Shown: positions 48,601 to 63,054, counted from the first letter of the stretch. The stretch: DNA of 64,000 bases from Dirofilaria immitis (GCA_024305405.1 JAKNDB010000087.1:7070501-7134500); one strand, 5' to 3'. The notes: a model not told the origin generated them from the letters alone. Numbers and translations: made by a program.

Positions 48601-51600
48601 GGGAACTATCGATATCCTCGATAAAGCCGTCGAATTGGTACCTTTTTTGACTTCATGGTTCATTTCAATCTGTTGATTTTTATTGATTTGTAGTAAGATA
48701 TGATTTCATATTACTTAGTTTCATTTTCTTATTCTTCACTATTTCTTTATTGTCTTTTTCAATAATTTTAATTTCAAATCTATATTTTTATCATTTGATT
48801 TTATTTTTGCACGATACTTATAATCACAATATAAGCAAATTAACTTTTGCGGCTTTTCCGTCCAACGGTATTTCTTGTCTTAATTTATAGATGTTTTAAA
48901 ATATTATCTAAAATTCACATTTTAGAAAAATGTAAAAATAATTAGGTTCAATTGAAATAACTGACAACAATCCAAAAAATCCTTATACATCCCATGTATT
49001 GTCACTTACAAAATGATCCGAATTTTTTTAAATAGTTAAACGTTATGAATTAAAGTTCCTTTTTTTAATAATATATATATTTTTTTCTTCAATATTTGTA
49101 TTTTTTTCTAAACTTTTAAATTTTATATTTGGAATCTTCGGTGCAAAATTAAAATTATATTTATTTATTACAAACACCTTTAATTAATTAATATAATTAA
49201 ACTAGCTGATGTGCAATTTTATGTAGGGTCTTACAGATCTCAACCATGTTTATGCTTCGATTTTAGAATTACAAATTTATCAGTTGATGCTATTCAGAAC
49301 GTATTTTGCAAAGCTTCTTTTAAGCTGCGATCAACACCAATATATGCTGAAGTTGGTAATCCTGGTCTTAGTCCACCTCATTCTTGGCCTGATTCACCGC
49401 TTGATAATATAACACATATTAGCGATGATACCTGGACATCAAATGCGGATTTTTCTCGGCGGCATATTTTTTCTGCAAATATCAATCTGCCTGATGGTCG
49501 AATTATTGATTTTCAGAAAGTGACTTCCAAAGAACTTAGCAGCATTAACGTCTGTTTATTCCGAACAATGTTTCGAATTTATTTATTTCTACAAAATTAT
49601 TGAATTTAACAAAGTTCTAATATCCTTTCATCATCCCCTTCAATTTAATCAGATTTCTACAATTGTTTGCAACATTTTTACAAAAATCTATATTTTTAAT
49701 AGCGAAAATTATCAAAAGATGGTTAACAAAAATATTTTAATGGAATTACATAAATTCGATTCTGAGTCAACTTCTGAATGATTTAATATTTTTGACTGTA
49801 TCAATAATTGAATTCCAAATTATAGAATGTCCATTGCGGGGCGTCTTTTCTGGATTTGTTAGCACTTTATGGACGACAAGCGTTGCTTGCTGGTGCATAC
49901 AGTGATTCTATGGAAAAAAAAATTCTGACACGACTCATTAGCGGGTAACTTATCTTTTAAATTTTTATTTTGGTTGGAGAAAACATATATCTCATTGTTT
50001 CGTGTCTTTGATGACAAAGAGACTCTAAAGCAATATAGTAACCTATACGTTCGACCATACATGCATATTCACGAGTTTTCCGCTTAAGTGCTATTCTCAA
50101 CAAGTTTAAAATGAGGAATTATTTTGATATGTCTCGTTACAGAAACTTAAACTTATTTAATCCTAAAAACTTATGCATGCTAATTTCCCGGATGAATAAT
50201 AAATTACTGTAGTGATAGTAACAGTAATAGTAGTAACCTTTAAAGTAGGTAATGTAACTTTGAATAGTTTAAAATAAATTGTTGAATTCCTATCTCATTG
50301 GCAAATATTTTTCTTTATTAAAAAAAAGTGGTGGTAAATAGTAAAAGCATTAGTAGTATTATTATAAGAATAGTAAGAATACACAATATTGATATATCAT
50401 TATTAGCAATTAATGATGATGACAGTATTGATATTATCGTTATTGTTATTACTCAAATCGTATGATTCGAATGAAATTGATTAAAATTTTCAAAGGTTTT
50501 CAAATTTTTCTGTACAGTGGCAATTTCAATTAAAAAGGACCATTAGAAGAAAAAATAAATAAATAAAAAGATGTTTTATTATTGGTGAGGAATATTTTTG
50601 AAATAAATATTGAACATTTGAGGTAATTGATAGTGTATATGTGAAATGTGGAAAAAATTTGAAAATAAATAGTGTTAAAAGGAGAAATATGCACCATAAT
50701 TATTGCACTAAGATGAAGACACGGTAATTATAAACTGATAGGGGTGATAATGATGAAATTATGTAGTAGGAATGATAAGCGCTATAGGTAATGGTATTAG
50801 TGCAATGAAGAGAGTGAGTGCATCAAACAGAAATCAGAGCACGCGCCTGGTTCTACCAGTATCCGACGATCACCAACTATCACCATCTCCAGTCATCCAC
50901 CATCGTAGTTCATCCGTTCCCTTACACTCCTTTCTCTTCTATTACACAATATTTAGTGACAGGTACTGTCTGTCAATTCCAGCGATAAAATGACGAAATA
51001 CGAAATAGTACCGAAAACTAAATCTTACTCTTTTTATTCAACTTTATATTATCGAGTATTAAAGGAAATAGTCTAAATAAAATTTAAATTTAATTAAGCT
51101 TTTTTGGATTGATTAAAACGATTGAATTAATTAACGGTTTCAAAAAACTGACACGCAATAAAATTCATTAATTTTTTTGATGAAACAATGAAAAATAAAT
51201 GAAAAAGAAATTCTACGTTTACAAAAAATAAGGATGACAACTAAAATTCTTAAATATAGAAACTTACTAATATCATCAACAATTTCATTAACTACGATGT
51301 CACAAATGATTTTATTTATAAAGGAAAAAGAGAATAGGAGCATACATTTAAGGATATCATGCTGTAGTGCTGTAGTGCAATATTGAATGAATGAAACGGA
51401 ATGAAATTTTAGCAATGGAGCTTTCGAATTACTATGCGAGTACAAGCGTTCCAGTCATGAAAATATCATATCAACTCATATTCATGCGTTGGAACTGAAA
51501 GCGCATTTGGCCCATCGAAACCGTTGAGCACTTTTGTTTTTTCAACCCGTCACACAAGTTCCTGCTCTCTTACTTATCTTGATTCTTTGTAAGTATTTTT

Positions 51601-54600
51601 TATTCTTTGAAAGTAATACCTGAATCAGAAAGCTACTGGATTAAGATTATTGAAGGCTCGCTTTTACAGAGCAGCGAACTACATTGGTTATTTGCCCGGT
51701 GAAGTGATAAATCGGTCAATACTACACCTTTTCCATCCATATGATATGGCACAAATCAAACAAATACATGCTAATTGTTAGTATAAATTCATTAAAAAAA
51801 GCTATTGTCAAGTAATAAAGTGACATATATTGAATAGTTGAAGCAAATTAATCGCAGAGTATATTTGTTATTTTTTAGTGAGCGTTCAGCGAAATGAAGT
51901 AGTAAGGCAACGACGTTTAAGATGGATTGCATTCAATGGAAGCATAATTCATACGAATTCCGAATGGTTCGTGTTTTGGAATCCGTGGACTCATAAAGTG
52001 GATAGTATAATTGGACGACATACATTAAACGAGCAACCGATAGGAAATGCAAACGTGTTGGCTGACCCATGTACACAACGTATTATTACTCCGTTGGATG
52101 AATTTACAATACACAACATTGAATCTGAAATTACTGCTATACTCAACAAGGTTAGGATTTCGTCAGCTATTGCAAATAGAATAGCTTTTGGCGTTTTTTC
52201 GAGATGCAATACGTTCAATCTCTACTATTCCGATTATTGAATCAACGTATTCATTACAATTGATCACTAAAAAGTAGCTTATTCATTGCATAAATCCTTT
52301 TTCTATTCAATTTCTCTATTTAATATATTATTTTCGAAGAATCTTGAAATTTTATTTCTAAAGTTTTTCGGTAATTAATGTCAGAATCAAGTTGCTAACA
52401 TACAAACAAGGCTTATTTATTCGCCTAGCTATAGGAACCAAGAATATTGATAAAAGATGAAAGATACAAAGCAGCACCTATTGCACATCAAAAGAATTCA
52501 AATTCAGTTGATCAGAAATCGTCTAGTACACATCTTGGCACTTATATTGATAATCTTATCGAAACGTTTGTTATAAACGCTGCAAATTCCGGAAATAAGG
52601 TTAATTTGTATCATATTATTATGTAGAATTTGTCTGGATAAAATAATCTTTTGAAAAGTTGATTACCGGCTCAATTTATAAACTATTTTTATTAAAGTAT
52701 TCGACACCTGTTACTGATGCTTGTCGATCTCCAATTAATCCAACTGATCTTTCTTCATTAAACTGCTGCAATGCCATTCCTTTAACATACAATCAGGTAT
52801 TATATGATTTGTTCTGCTTTTATCAAATTAAATAAAATTAGAAATTTCTATAGCACTATTTGATGGGAAGTGATAAGTCCTTGTTGTAAATAGTATTTCA
52901 GGAAGAAGTTATCAAAAAAAGTGAAATTGGATAATGAAATAAATCAAAATCTGAAACTTCAATTTCAGATTAATTGCTTAGAAAATGTACATCGACTATT
53001 GAAAAGTCAACAGCACACAGCAAATATAGCTGCGGCACAAATAACTATTGAGCCAACACCAGAAAATGTTTCATCATCGAAATTACGACTAATAGAAGAA
53101 GCAGTAGAAGATTCAAAAAGTCCACTTCCTATATCAGAACAGGAAGATGATAGCAGGTATCGTATATAAAGCTTAAGTTGAAGCTCTCAGAATAATAAAG
53201 ATAAAAAGCACAATAGAGTAAGATAAAGTAATATTATGATAAACAAAAAGCTCATATATCAATGTATATCGAACATAGGATTTCGGCGGATGTGGTAACA
53301 CCAGCCATGCCACTCACGCGGGAACTTCTGCAACAACATACCCGCAAATGGGAAGAAGAATACCGCGACACGTGGAAAAAACGATTTGGTTTAAAAAGAT
53401 CCATTCAGGTTTATACTTTCTTATGTATTAAAAATATCATAAAATGATAATTTACTAAAGCATTCTCATACTTAAATTTTTAAAAAAATCTTTGAGTTTT
53501 ATTAATTTTTTCCATGTTTTGCAAAAAATTTGTTTGTTTTCCTTTCTCGAAAATTTGAAATTTTATGTAAATGAATGATTTCCTAAATATAGCAAACGGA
53601 ATTTACTGTGCCAGTATCTTCGAAATTTTTTCGCGAAAGCAGTCATAGACCAGGAGTAACACAGAATATATCTGCTGTGCTGCCTTCATCAAGATCTGAT
53701 TATTGGCCACCGATGAACAAAGATGATTATTATAGAAGTCTCGGACCGAATCCTCCTCCACCGCCGGGGAAAAATTTCCAGGTAGCACAGTTACAATGTA
53801 ATTAACCTTTTTAATTCCGCAATACAGTATCATATATAATGAAAGCACATCAAAATTTTCATACGTGTAAAATGCTGGCGAATATAAAAGGCATAACTTT
53901 ATCATTCATTAAGTTCCGAGATTAAATACAAAACTGATGGACTCCGATCTTCCGGTCGATCGGTATTGATAATGTATGTGATAGTAGTTCTCCTCAAGAA
54001 GCATCCGTATAATATCTCTCTAGCCCTATTGTTTTCAATTTTGAAAGCATTTTCAGATTACATCAGTGCCATTACCACCTGCATTGCCGATTGAGGAACG
54101 TCGGTCCGCATTTGTTCCACTTCCCAGCACTGCAGCATCCTCATTCCCCAATATTACAAAATTATCCCACGATATATCACAACCAATCAACTTATCATTA
54201 ACTGGAAATATGCAGCAAGCAACATTCAACACTAGGAATAACAACTGTAACATCGGCAACTACTGAACGGTATTTCCCAACACAATATCAGTACCGTTCC
54301 GTAATAAAAAGTGCTCTAGCAAGTGCACCACAACAACAACGGCAATATTTCGAATCCAATAGAATGGCATTACCGCCGTCAACAGGAACAGTGCAACGTT
54401 ATTTGTCTACTGGAAATCTGATGGACACGAGTTTGGAATGGTGTTCAACTACTGAGTATGGTAGCAGCACTCCTGAAGAGATCAGGGAACTTGCGCAGCA
54501 CGCTTAATAAATATGGCGCAACGGGCACAACAACAATTGGAGCAGAAGCGATTTCATTCCCCGCTTGCTACTTCACCGGTTAAGGAAGCTACTGATGCAC

Positions 54601-54635
54601 TAATGTTGCTGCAGGAAACGACTTCCTTTAACTGA
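45682..54635 (+). CDS. lin-42: LIN-42 / Period homologue
   Basis: PAS protein of the Period family; in C. elegans LIN-42 times moults and heterochronic microRNA transcription. Exons: 45682-45702 (MPMAPFQ, inferred start), 47479-47538, 48533-48637, 49298-49519, 49826-49944, 51413-51588, 51670-51776, 51879-52150, 52435-52599, 52698-52796, 52969-53156, 53279-53408, 53593-53781 and 54057-54635. Exons 2-3 give a basic HLH-like segment (SVRRKHLQHYIRQIKRLIAE then KLGTIDILDKAVEL). The PAS region includes FELLCEYKRSS, STFVFSTRHTSSCSLTYLDS, NYIGYLPGEV and FVFWNPWTHKVDSIIGRH. The C-terminal LIN-42 blocks NQINCLENVHRLLKSQ, MPLTRELLQQHTRKWEEEYR and NPPPPPGKNFQ are clear. Frame breaks at 51518-51520, about 54232-54236 and 54504-54505. 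About 800 aa, ending with a Gln-rich tail. Exon phases agree from exon 1 to exon 13. Confidence 0.95.
50205..50460. repeat. Imperfect trinucleotide-rich tract in a lin-42 intron
   Basis: Runs of GTA/TAG/ATT-type triplets (agtaatagtagtaa, ttagtagtattatta, aatgatgatgacag) recur over about 250 bp inside the 49945-51412 intron. No coding content was seen. Confidence 0.6.
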
Positions 54636-56493
54636 TTTTTAGTTAAATCTAATTTTGAATTCGGAAATCAAAAATTTTCTCAAAAAAGTTACTCTTCATT
54701 TATTTTCAACCTTGGATTTCTGCCAATGCATTTTATTTTTATACAGTCTGTGAACATCTTCAATCAGCAAAATTTATTAAAGGAAATAAACAATTTTAAT
54801 AGGAATATCTGAATTTTGATTACTTCCAGTATGTTTCAATTTTGTCCGTATTAATTTTCAAAAATCATTGGATAATCAAAATACTTATGCCTATCAAATT
54901 ATAAAATAAATCTTCAGAATATGGTGAAGCTTACGTAATTATCCTATTACTTTTCTATATTTCAAAACGTTAGGCTCATTATTAATTAAGATTACTACAG
55001 AAATTTTCATTTTGTTTTTTCTTCTTTTCCCTTTCTGATTTCAAAATGAAAAATGGCATTGATGAAACTTAAAAAATAATGGCCATAAATAATATCGTAA
55101 GCTAAACTAACTGATTGAATGAAAGAGATATTCATATCAATTCATTCATTCATGAGAATGAACAGTTCGAACTTTACTTTTTCATTTCAAATTTACTTCC
55201 ACTTAAAATGCGCATAATTCTCACACCGATGTCTTTCTGGTTCTGGAACGATTGTGTGTTTGCTATCTGTTTCTTTTTTTCCTCTTATAATTTGAAATAT
55301 CGTTCCAGTTTTTCATTTCCTCTTTTCCCACTCATTCTATCTCTTCTTGTAGGTGTAGGTATAGTACATGTTTATTGCTATATTTAAAATCTGAAGAAAA
55401 TTATTCATTCCATTCTTGAAAGATCAATTTAAACACCTATGAATTCCAACATGGAAAAATTGGAGACAGTTGCAGCACACTCCCAATTAACTATCAAAAT
55501 TATGGGACAATTTCACTTCAAAAAGGATGGCTTTTCCGAAAACTGAGTATTTCACATTTCTTTCCCTTTTATTTCTAATTACTAGTATCTCTTGTAAGCA
55601 TGTATTGTGTATGTTGCCTCATTTATTACTGTGATTTTTATAGCTCCCAATTTTCTTTACTAGATTACACAGTAATTGAATGTTCAATGAAATACTGGCA
55701 CCATTGCCTCAAATTGATCCTATTTATGTACTGCCAGTTCTTTCACATTTTTAAATTGTCAAAGCTTTTTGTTGAATATCCAAATGATTCGTGAATATTA
55801 TGTTAAGCGATTAAAACTTCTTTCGAAAAGTTATAGCAGGCACTAATCCATCCAGTTTGCTTTTCCTCAATACCTTAAACTATCGGTTACAAATGTAGTT
55901 GCTGAGGCGCGTTATTTTGGTTTTGTGCCAGGTTTCAAATAATGTTTAATATATGGGGAATAGGTTATTGGTCATAATAATTACTATGCAAGACAACGAA
56001 ATTTTTAAAAATAGCAAAAATATCGATCCCTAAAAGGGATCTTGAGAAGCCAAAGACAAAACTGAACGAAATGAAAAAAAAATGAAAATAAAAACTGAAA
56101 AAAGCATTGGAACCTAAAAATAAAGTCATTGATTTATTTTTCTATCATTACAATACAAGATACAAAAAAGAAAAAAATTAATTGCAAGGTTATCATGGTT
56201 CTCTCACGCTATTTTAAATTAGAAAGTACCATTATTTTGAGATTCTAACGAACTTACGTTAATGCAAAAGAAAATAAGAAATTGGAAATAATTAAAATTA
56301 GAATAACTAAATAAAATTAAAATAATTGTAATATATTTGACAATATAATCAAAGTTGTTGAAAAATGATAATTTAGTATTTATATACTAAACTAGTATTT
56401 ATTTATATATTTTTTATTTTAGTAATTTAGTATTTATTTACATATTTTTTATTTATATAAAAATAAGGCATCCGAATTCATGAAATCGCCAAG
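54636..56493. other. Convergent intergenic region, lin-42 3' end to TOP3B 3' end
   Basis: About 1.86 kb, very AT-rich, between two converging genes. No exon was recognised. It contains the AT-rich tandem repeat at 56370-56460. Confidence 0.55.
56370..56460. repeat. AT-rich tandem repeat near the TOP3B 3' end
   Basis: The unit agtatttattta[t/c]atatttttt is repeated with an intervening attttagtaattt. A preceding tagtatttatatacta element is partly palindromic. Confidence 0.7.
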
Positions 56494-59400
56494 TCATCTC
56501 CTTCGTGCTGTACGACTACGACTTTTCACCGATATATTACCGCACCGTTTTTGTCGCACATTAATATGCTGCTGTCGAACGGTGCTGCTCCGCAGTGTAC
56601 ATATGATTCAAATTCACGAGATATGAAATGGCCTTATCGCAGAAGACACAACCTCTATACGTAGTTTTCTCCTTTGGCAAAGGTGACTTATCCTGTAAAC
56701 ACTCTGGATAAAAAGATTTTCGAAGCTATTTTGTATGAGGACAGAATCATTTCAATAAATAGCTTTTATTATAGAATTTGTGATTTGGCAAAAATGAATT
56801 TTGCTTCCGGAATAACGCAGTCGCAATTTTTTGATTAAAATTTCATTTTTTTAAAATGTTCAGTAGTTCGATAATATGTTATGCATAAGATTACCTTATA
56901 CTCGGCAAAAATAACTGCGCACCGCAATCTTCACATTGCTTAGTAAGAACTTTAACGCGTAATGCGCCTTCGAAAACTGTTACAACAGCAGAACATTTGT
57001 TGCAAGAAATACGCCATTTTGGTCCAGATTGCGGATCCAATACCAATACTCCATGACCAGCACTGCATTGACGTGGACACTGCACCACTCCCAACGTTCT
57101 AGAAATCAGAAGCTGCATATATCAAGAATTTTTAATTCATCAGCCAACTTTTTAGAAGTTTCACTTTTACACATGATTTAAATCTGAAGTAGCATAAATG
57201 AAACACTATATCTTGTTTGTTAGACATAATATAGCTAACAACTAACTGTTTTGCAACTTACAGAAATGAATGAGAGCATGTAGGATTGAAACATTCATGA
57301 CACCCTGAACCTTTTCTCATTCCTCAAATGGCGGATTGTTATAACAATAAGGACAAAGCGCATATGACATTGATAATTTTCCTGCAAGTATAATAGATAG
57401 TATTGGCCAAATATCCTTTTTTTGCTATTTTTAACTTTCCATCGACTCCTATATACTAACTTTTTCTTGGTGATCAAACATTAATCATTTTCCAGATGTT
57501 TTAATTTTCCTTAAGAAGGAAAAACTAAAGAATGAAACAAAGAAATCGAATAATGTATTAAAAGCACTATTAGGAAGCTTAAATTTTTCGAAAAAAATGA
57601 TTTACCTCCAGGACCTTGCCAATAAATCAAATCAAAATCATCCAAAGGGCACTTATTTTCACCATGAAGCCTCAACAGGCCATCTTTCGCAGAAGGCAAT
57701 GAATAAGTATCCTAAAAGCACATAAAAATAGTGTCATTTCTCTCATCAAATTCCCTAATATTAATTGATATTTTTACTGAATCACCTGACAATTTGGGCA
57801 ATGTAAACGTTGTGGTTTGAAGCAACAAGTTTCATAAAACGCCGACATTTTCCACATCTGCTAAATGGTTTTCCTGAAGCAGCAAGTGACGTAAATGAAT
57901 CTAAACAAATATGTAAAGGATTTCGATTTATTCTAAAATTCTGCGGATGAATTAAAAATGAAAGAAACATAATAACATTATTTTTTTAATATGAAATATA
58001 CTTTATTAGCAAATTTTTATTCATTGTAAATGATAAAAATTCATTTTACCTTCAAAAAGAGAATCTACGAGACCAATATTTTCTACAAAGTAAATAAATT
58101 TAAGACGAAAATTTTCAAGTACGTGATTCTTGACCTGTAAATATATAATAATAAAAAAATCAGCAAAATTTTTCATTATTCTTTTTAAGACTACTTAGCT
58201 GCAACATTGAGTTCAACAAAATATAAATAGCATATCGCTGTTCCTTTGATATAATTTGAGAGGCGTATTTCGGAACATTGAAATCCAAACTTTGAGGCAC
58301 TTTCAAAACAAGTTTTTAAAGCAAACATTTCTTAAAAATATTCAGAAAATTATCACTTTTTAAATGATTTAATAAAGAAAGTGATTAAATCAAAATATCA
58401 CGATTTTGAAATTAACAAACCGAGCCAGTTAAAGCTGTTTTATAGAAAGAAATTAGGAGTGACGAGAAGCATTTTATTAAACGCTTAGAAATAGACAAAA
58501 GCAGGAAAAATCTCATTACAAGAGCTTCATCGACGATGATTGATATTTTAAGCAGAATGAATTCTAACACAAAAAACACATTATAAGATAAAACTAAATA
58601 TCATACTTTTTCCAATTTTTATATGCTACAAGAAGCTGCTTCGATCTTCAGAACTTTTCTTTGATTCCAAAATGATGAGAGTAAAAGCATTTACTTACAG
58701 AAGTGAAATCAGCATATCCTTTAGCAATGAGATTTAATTGACTTTCAACTTCGGATCGCATTGTAGGTAACACCAGTTCTGAGTCTATTTTTCCAATAGC
58801 CATGCACAAGTGCAATGCCTAATTTTGTTGGTTTTAAGCGTCTTTTAGACTCAACCTAAAGACTTGCAAATAATTTGTAATTTAAACTTGACAAGAAAAT
58901 ATGGAAACTATTCAATAAATATTGAAAAGCTGCACAAAAATATAAAAACCATATTTTAAACTGAGGAAACTAACAGTAACATAGTTTCGTTGACAAATAT
59001 TACTGATATGAACGGGGATAGAGGCATCCGTTCCGATACCATGTTTTTCCATTAATGAGATCAATTCTGATTCAGTGAGATAATCCGGTGGAGTCGTCAT
59101 GTACTCGCATATTTTTCCATCTCTTAAATTATCCTTTTGGAAGCAAAATATTATAAAATGAATACAGATGACATGCAAAATTTTAATTTACTTGCAATCC
59201 ATATTATTGAACATTTTTTTCCTAAAAGTACGAAAAGTTAACTTCCTCTTCTGTTATTTGTATTATCCTTGCTAATCAATTAAAAAGCTTCAACTATTCC
59301 ATCAATAACAAAACATAAACAGTCAATATAAGAATCAAACTTACTTTAAACTGACATTTGTGCCTTTGACTACATTATAATTTTGTGCGTCTTCGTCAAT

Positions 59401-62400
59401 TTTCTGCCAGACCATAATTTCTGTGTAGCCCAAATCAATAAGACTTTTGCTTTTCGCAACAAATATTTCGTTTGCGATATCAATTCTTGAAAACTTATAA
59501 CTACTTATGAATTCTTAGAGCGGCAATGAAATCCAACAGACAAATCAAGAGATGAAGACTAAAAAGACATAAATCAAATGGAACTGTGGACATATATTAT
59601 GAAATGTAAATCTTACTTCGTAGTGGTGACAACATATATGCAAGGCCTCATCAGTGTTGCAATGAAATGCTGCGTGATATACTCGTATACTTTCAAAGCA
59701 TCTAAACAAATTGAGCAATTTATGGAAAAATTTTAATATGGTATGTGTTAGACGTTCTTGATTGGCTCAATTTCTGATCAACATTTTGGATCTGAAAATT
59801 TCTGAAGATATTTGTAGAAATCAAAAAAGTCAACCTCCAGTGAGTGAACCATCATTGCAGCGCAAAGGTGATATCGGTGGGTGGTCGCCTTTATCTTCAC
59901 CATTACGAGGCGTTATTATTCCTTCTAATAACAGCTAAATTAAAAAATCGCGAAATAAAATTTTGACAGATTTAAACAAAAATATATTTATTTATATGTT
60001 AATAATTCCATAATCAAGAAAAATAAAATGACCTTTTTCACAATATCTTTCCAGCGGCTATCGTTCTGCTGATGTTGCAAGACTTGCAAAAAATCAAAAT
60101 TTGAAGGATATGCCGTAGTTTCTGTTCGTGGATAACTTATAAAACCCTGAAGAATAGTGCTCCAAGTGACATAAAAACAATAATATATTCCGAAGGAGAG
60201 AAATAATAATCAAAAGTACAACGAAAAGTAAAAAATTTTTTTTGGTAATATTCATAATTCATTCACTTGATAATTCGAATATGAATAGGATTAATTCCTC
60301 ATTCTAAAGGAAACTTGTAATTCTCTCTGTCAATCTCATAAAAAAGAAAAAATCCAAGAATTCTATCAGTCTCAAAAAACTTTCACAAGAAATGAATTCA
60401 TTCTTCAAGTATGCATGAGAACTATTAAAGAGTAAAGATTATAAAAAGAAAAATATACGTACTCTGGTGTACAGATATTCTGCAATACTCATAGTTTGTG
60501 CTGGACTAAGACCTAAGCCACTACTAGCAACCCTCAATAATTCAACAGTATTAAGAGCTTGTGGACGCTCTTTCCGGAATTCCGAAGTGCTCACATCAAC
60601 AACAATACCTTGATTCTGCTTCTGAAAAAAGTTGTTTATAGCATATAAATCACAATTTAGGATTTGATGAAACCTAGGCAGTCTAATAAAATTGAAGTTA
60701 TGTTGTATAAAATAAAGAAACAATAACAACAGTCAGGGAAATAAAGATGAACCAACTTTAATTCGATCAAAGAACAGATTACAGACATCTTTATCAAATA
60801 TACGGCCTCTGGCATGAGTTGGTTTTAGCTTCTCACCTGCTGAAGTTTCAAATACTGTCTGAAACTTTTCCATACATCAAAAATATGTAAACCATCTGAA
60901 TAATTTGTAACCAAACGTCAAAAAATATGACAGTAAGAAAACCCAGAAAAAGTACCTCTAAAATCCAATACGGCTCTGGTTTAAACTGTGTAATCAAATC
61001 ATGGCGAGTTACACAAAATCCCAAAGTTGGTGTTTGACATGGACCAAATGATATAGTCGTGCTGTCAAGATTACCATATTTACCCTGAAATATATGGAAA
61101 ATTGTTCAAAAAATTGTTATACAGTTCGTTATCTTAAGGAATAATGCGATTGATTGGAAAATATATCAAAATTTAATTATATTATCAAGGAAATAAATCT
61201 TACGAAGTACAGAAATGCTATTAACTTTTTAATACATTAATAAATTGATTTAAAAAAGTGGAATGATTAAACATAATTATGCAAAGATACTTGAAAATAT
61301 CGAGTTTGGAAGCGCGTAAAAGCGCAACCAATTCTCAAGTCTAATTCTTGACGCGCATCAACAGATAAACTTTCATTGATATTAGGACGACCAAGATTCT
61401 GCATGGCCGATTTAATATCTTTTGCAGTAATTGCTGAGAAGTACGCCCTGAGAATAATTTGTTTCAATTTCAGAGAATTTATTCACTCGATAATGAGTTG
61501 AAAAACAGTTAAGAAACAAGGATCACAAAATATAAATATTTCCGAAAGTTTTTATTTTTAACAAAAATACGAAAAATATACCTGTAAATATTTCCCATAA
61601 TATCTCCTGTTCTTGGCTTTTTATTGCATTTTTAACTGCTTCAATAACCTATCAATTCGAAAAATGGTAACTCTCCATTATTTTAGTTTAAAAGACAAAA
61701 AAAAATTGAAATGAATCTGATTTAAAAAACACACCCTTCTTTTTTCAAAAGAAAAACTGTGGAAATTAAAACGTAAGTTTTCAATGGGAAAATATCTTTC
61801 ATTTATTCGTAATTCATTTCTAATACTCGATTAAGGAATTCGAACATCATATTAAAACTCTTTCGATAGTATGAAAAATCTAAATATTATAAAACTAACC
61901 GAAGTACTCCATTTCTGAAAACCTATAAAAACCAACTTCAAAGCAAATATTTTCTCCTTCTTTGTCGCAATCCAACCATAAGATCAGAAAATCACAACCT
62001 TTTGCTTCGGAAGAGAGATACTGCAAAAGTTTATTTTGCTGAAAGGAAAAGAACATCGAAAACTTATATTTCTACAATATAAAATTAATGTTTTTGAAAA
62101 CTGCTAATCGTATCTTTTCCTTTAGCATTATAAGTAATGTTTTCAAGAACTAGTGCTTGCTATATTCATTGAAACAAAAAGATGGCATAGATTGATATTT
62201 TTGCATCTCCAAACTTTATTTTCGTACTTTACTTCATCGTCTTCTTGTCTTTTCATTTGAATAAAATTCAGTATTAGAAATATTTTTCGGAAAACACTTT
62301 AAATGAAAACATCCACATATGATTTGAGCAAACTAAATGACCTCATTCATTCGGATTTTTGGATTTGCCTCTTTTTGGCGGTCGGTGATGAAAACAATTG

Positions 62401-63054
62401 AACAGGATCGATTTTTTCCCAATTATTCATTTTTGATGGGAAATCCAAAGACATTATGTGACCGCAAGTGCTTGTTACCTGAAACATAATTTGAAGGGAA
62501 CTGAAAATTAATATTGTTTTTCATAATGTATTGATATAAAATATAAGAACTGAACTCGCTATATGAATAATAATTGATAAAGATGAAAATATTCACATAT
62601 TATATAATCAGTCGATATTCCTTAATTTAGGGATACTTCTCACATATTTTTTACCTTGAAAAGAGCTGATTGTCCTTGGAATTTCCACAGTACTCGGAAA
62701 TCGAGCAGACATTGTTCCATCCTATAAAAGCAATGAAAAATATTCCTAAGTATTTTTAAGTTTTAAATAAGGAAAAATAAGAGAAAACAAGAGAAACAGA
62801 TAACAGTGAAAAACGAAACACGCGGAAACATAGGTTACATATTACTAAAATGGATTAGGAACAAAAAGACCTGGAAATCTACAAACAAAAAAGTAGGGAT
62901 AGGTAATGAAAAGAAAAAATTGAAGATAAACATGACTTCTACCTTTCCTTTTCTGAACATTCCCATCAGCAAGGATTTTCGCAATGGCTTCAGCAAGCAT
63001 AGGTTTTTCGGCCACCATTATAACCGTAAGCGAAGGCATACCCTTAACAGTCAT
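56494..63054 (-). CDS. top-3B: DNA/RNA topoisomerase 3-beta
   Basis: Type IA topoisomerase; the beta form works with TDRD3 and acts on RNA as well as DNA. Start ATG at 63054 ([18 protein letters not shown]). Exons include 62943-63054, 62655-62721, 62342-62478, 61937-62020, 61582-61648, about 61290-61455, 60958-61083, 60762-60860, 60463-60622, 60033-60147 and on to the 3' end. The TOPRIM acidic motif is [14 protein letters not shown] (62020-61937), and [19 protein letters not shown] follows. The catalytic tyrosine is in [14 protein letters not shown] (about 60140). [19 protein letters not shown] is at about 59050. C-terminal Cys pairs [21 protein letters not shown] and CEDCGAQ resemble the TOP3B zinc region. 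Frame breaks at 62680, 62372-62376, 61591-61593, 57816-57818 and 57320; adding one base to each restores the family sequence. The last exon is uncertain: the frame through CVFCDKA reaches a TAA at 56561, while a shifted frame adds an Arg-rich tail ending at 56494. Confidence 0.95.

Noticed and set aside
50772..50993. Possible extra LIN-42 exon
   Set aside because: The exons at 49826-49944 and 51413-51588 join directly in phase and give a continuous match to the LIN-42 family, so this is intron sequence.
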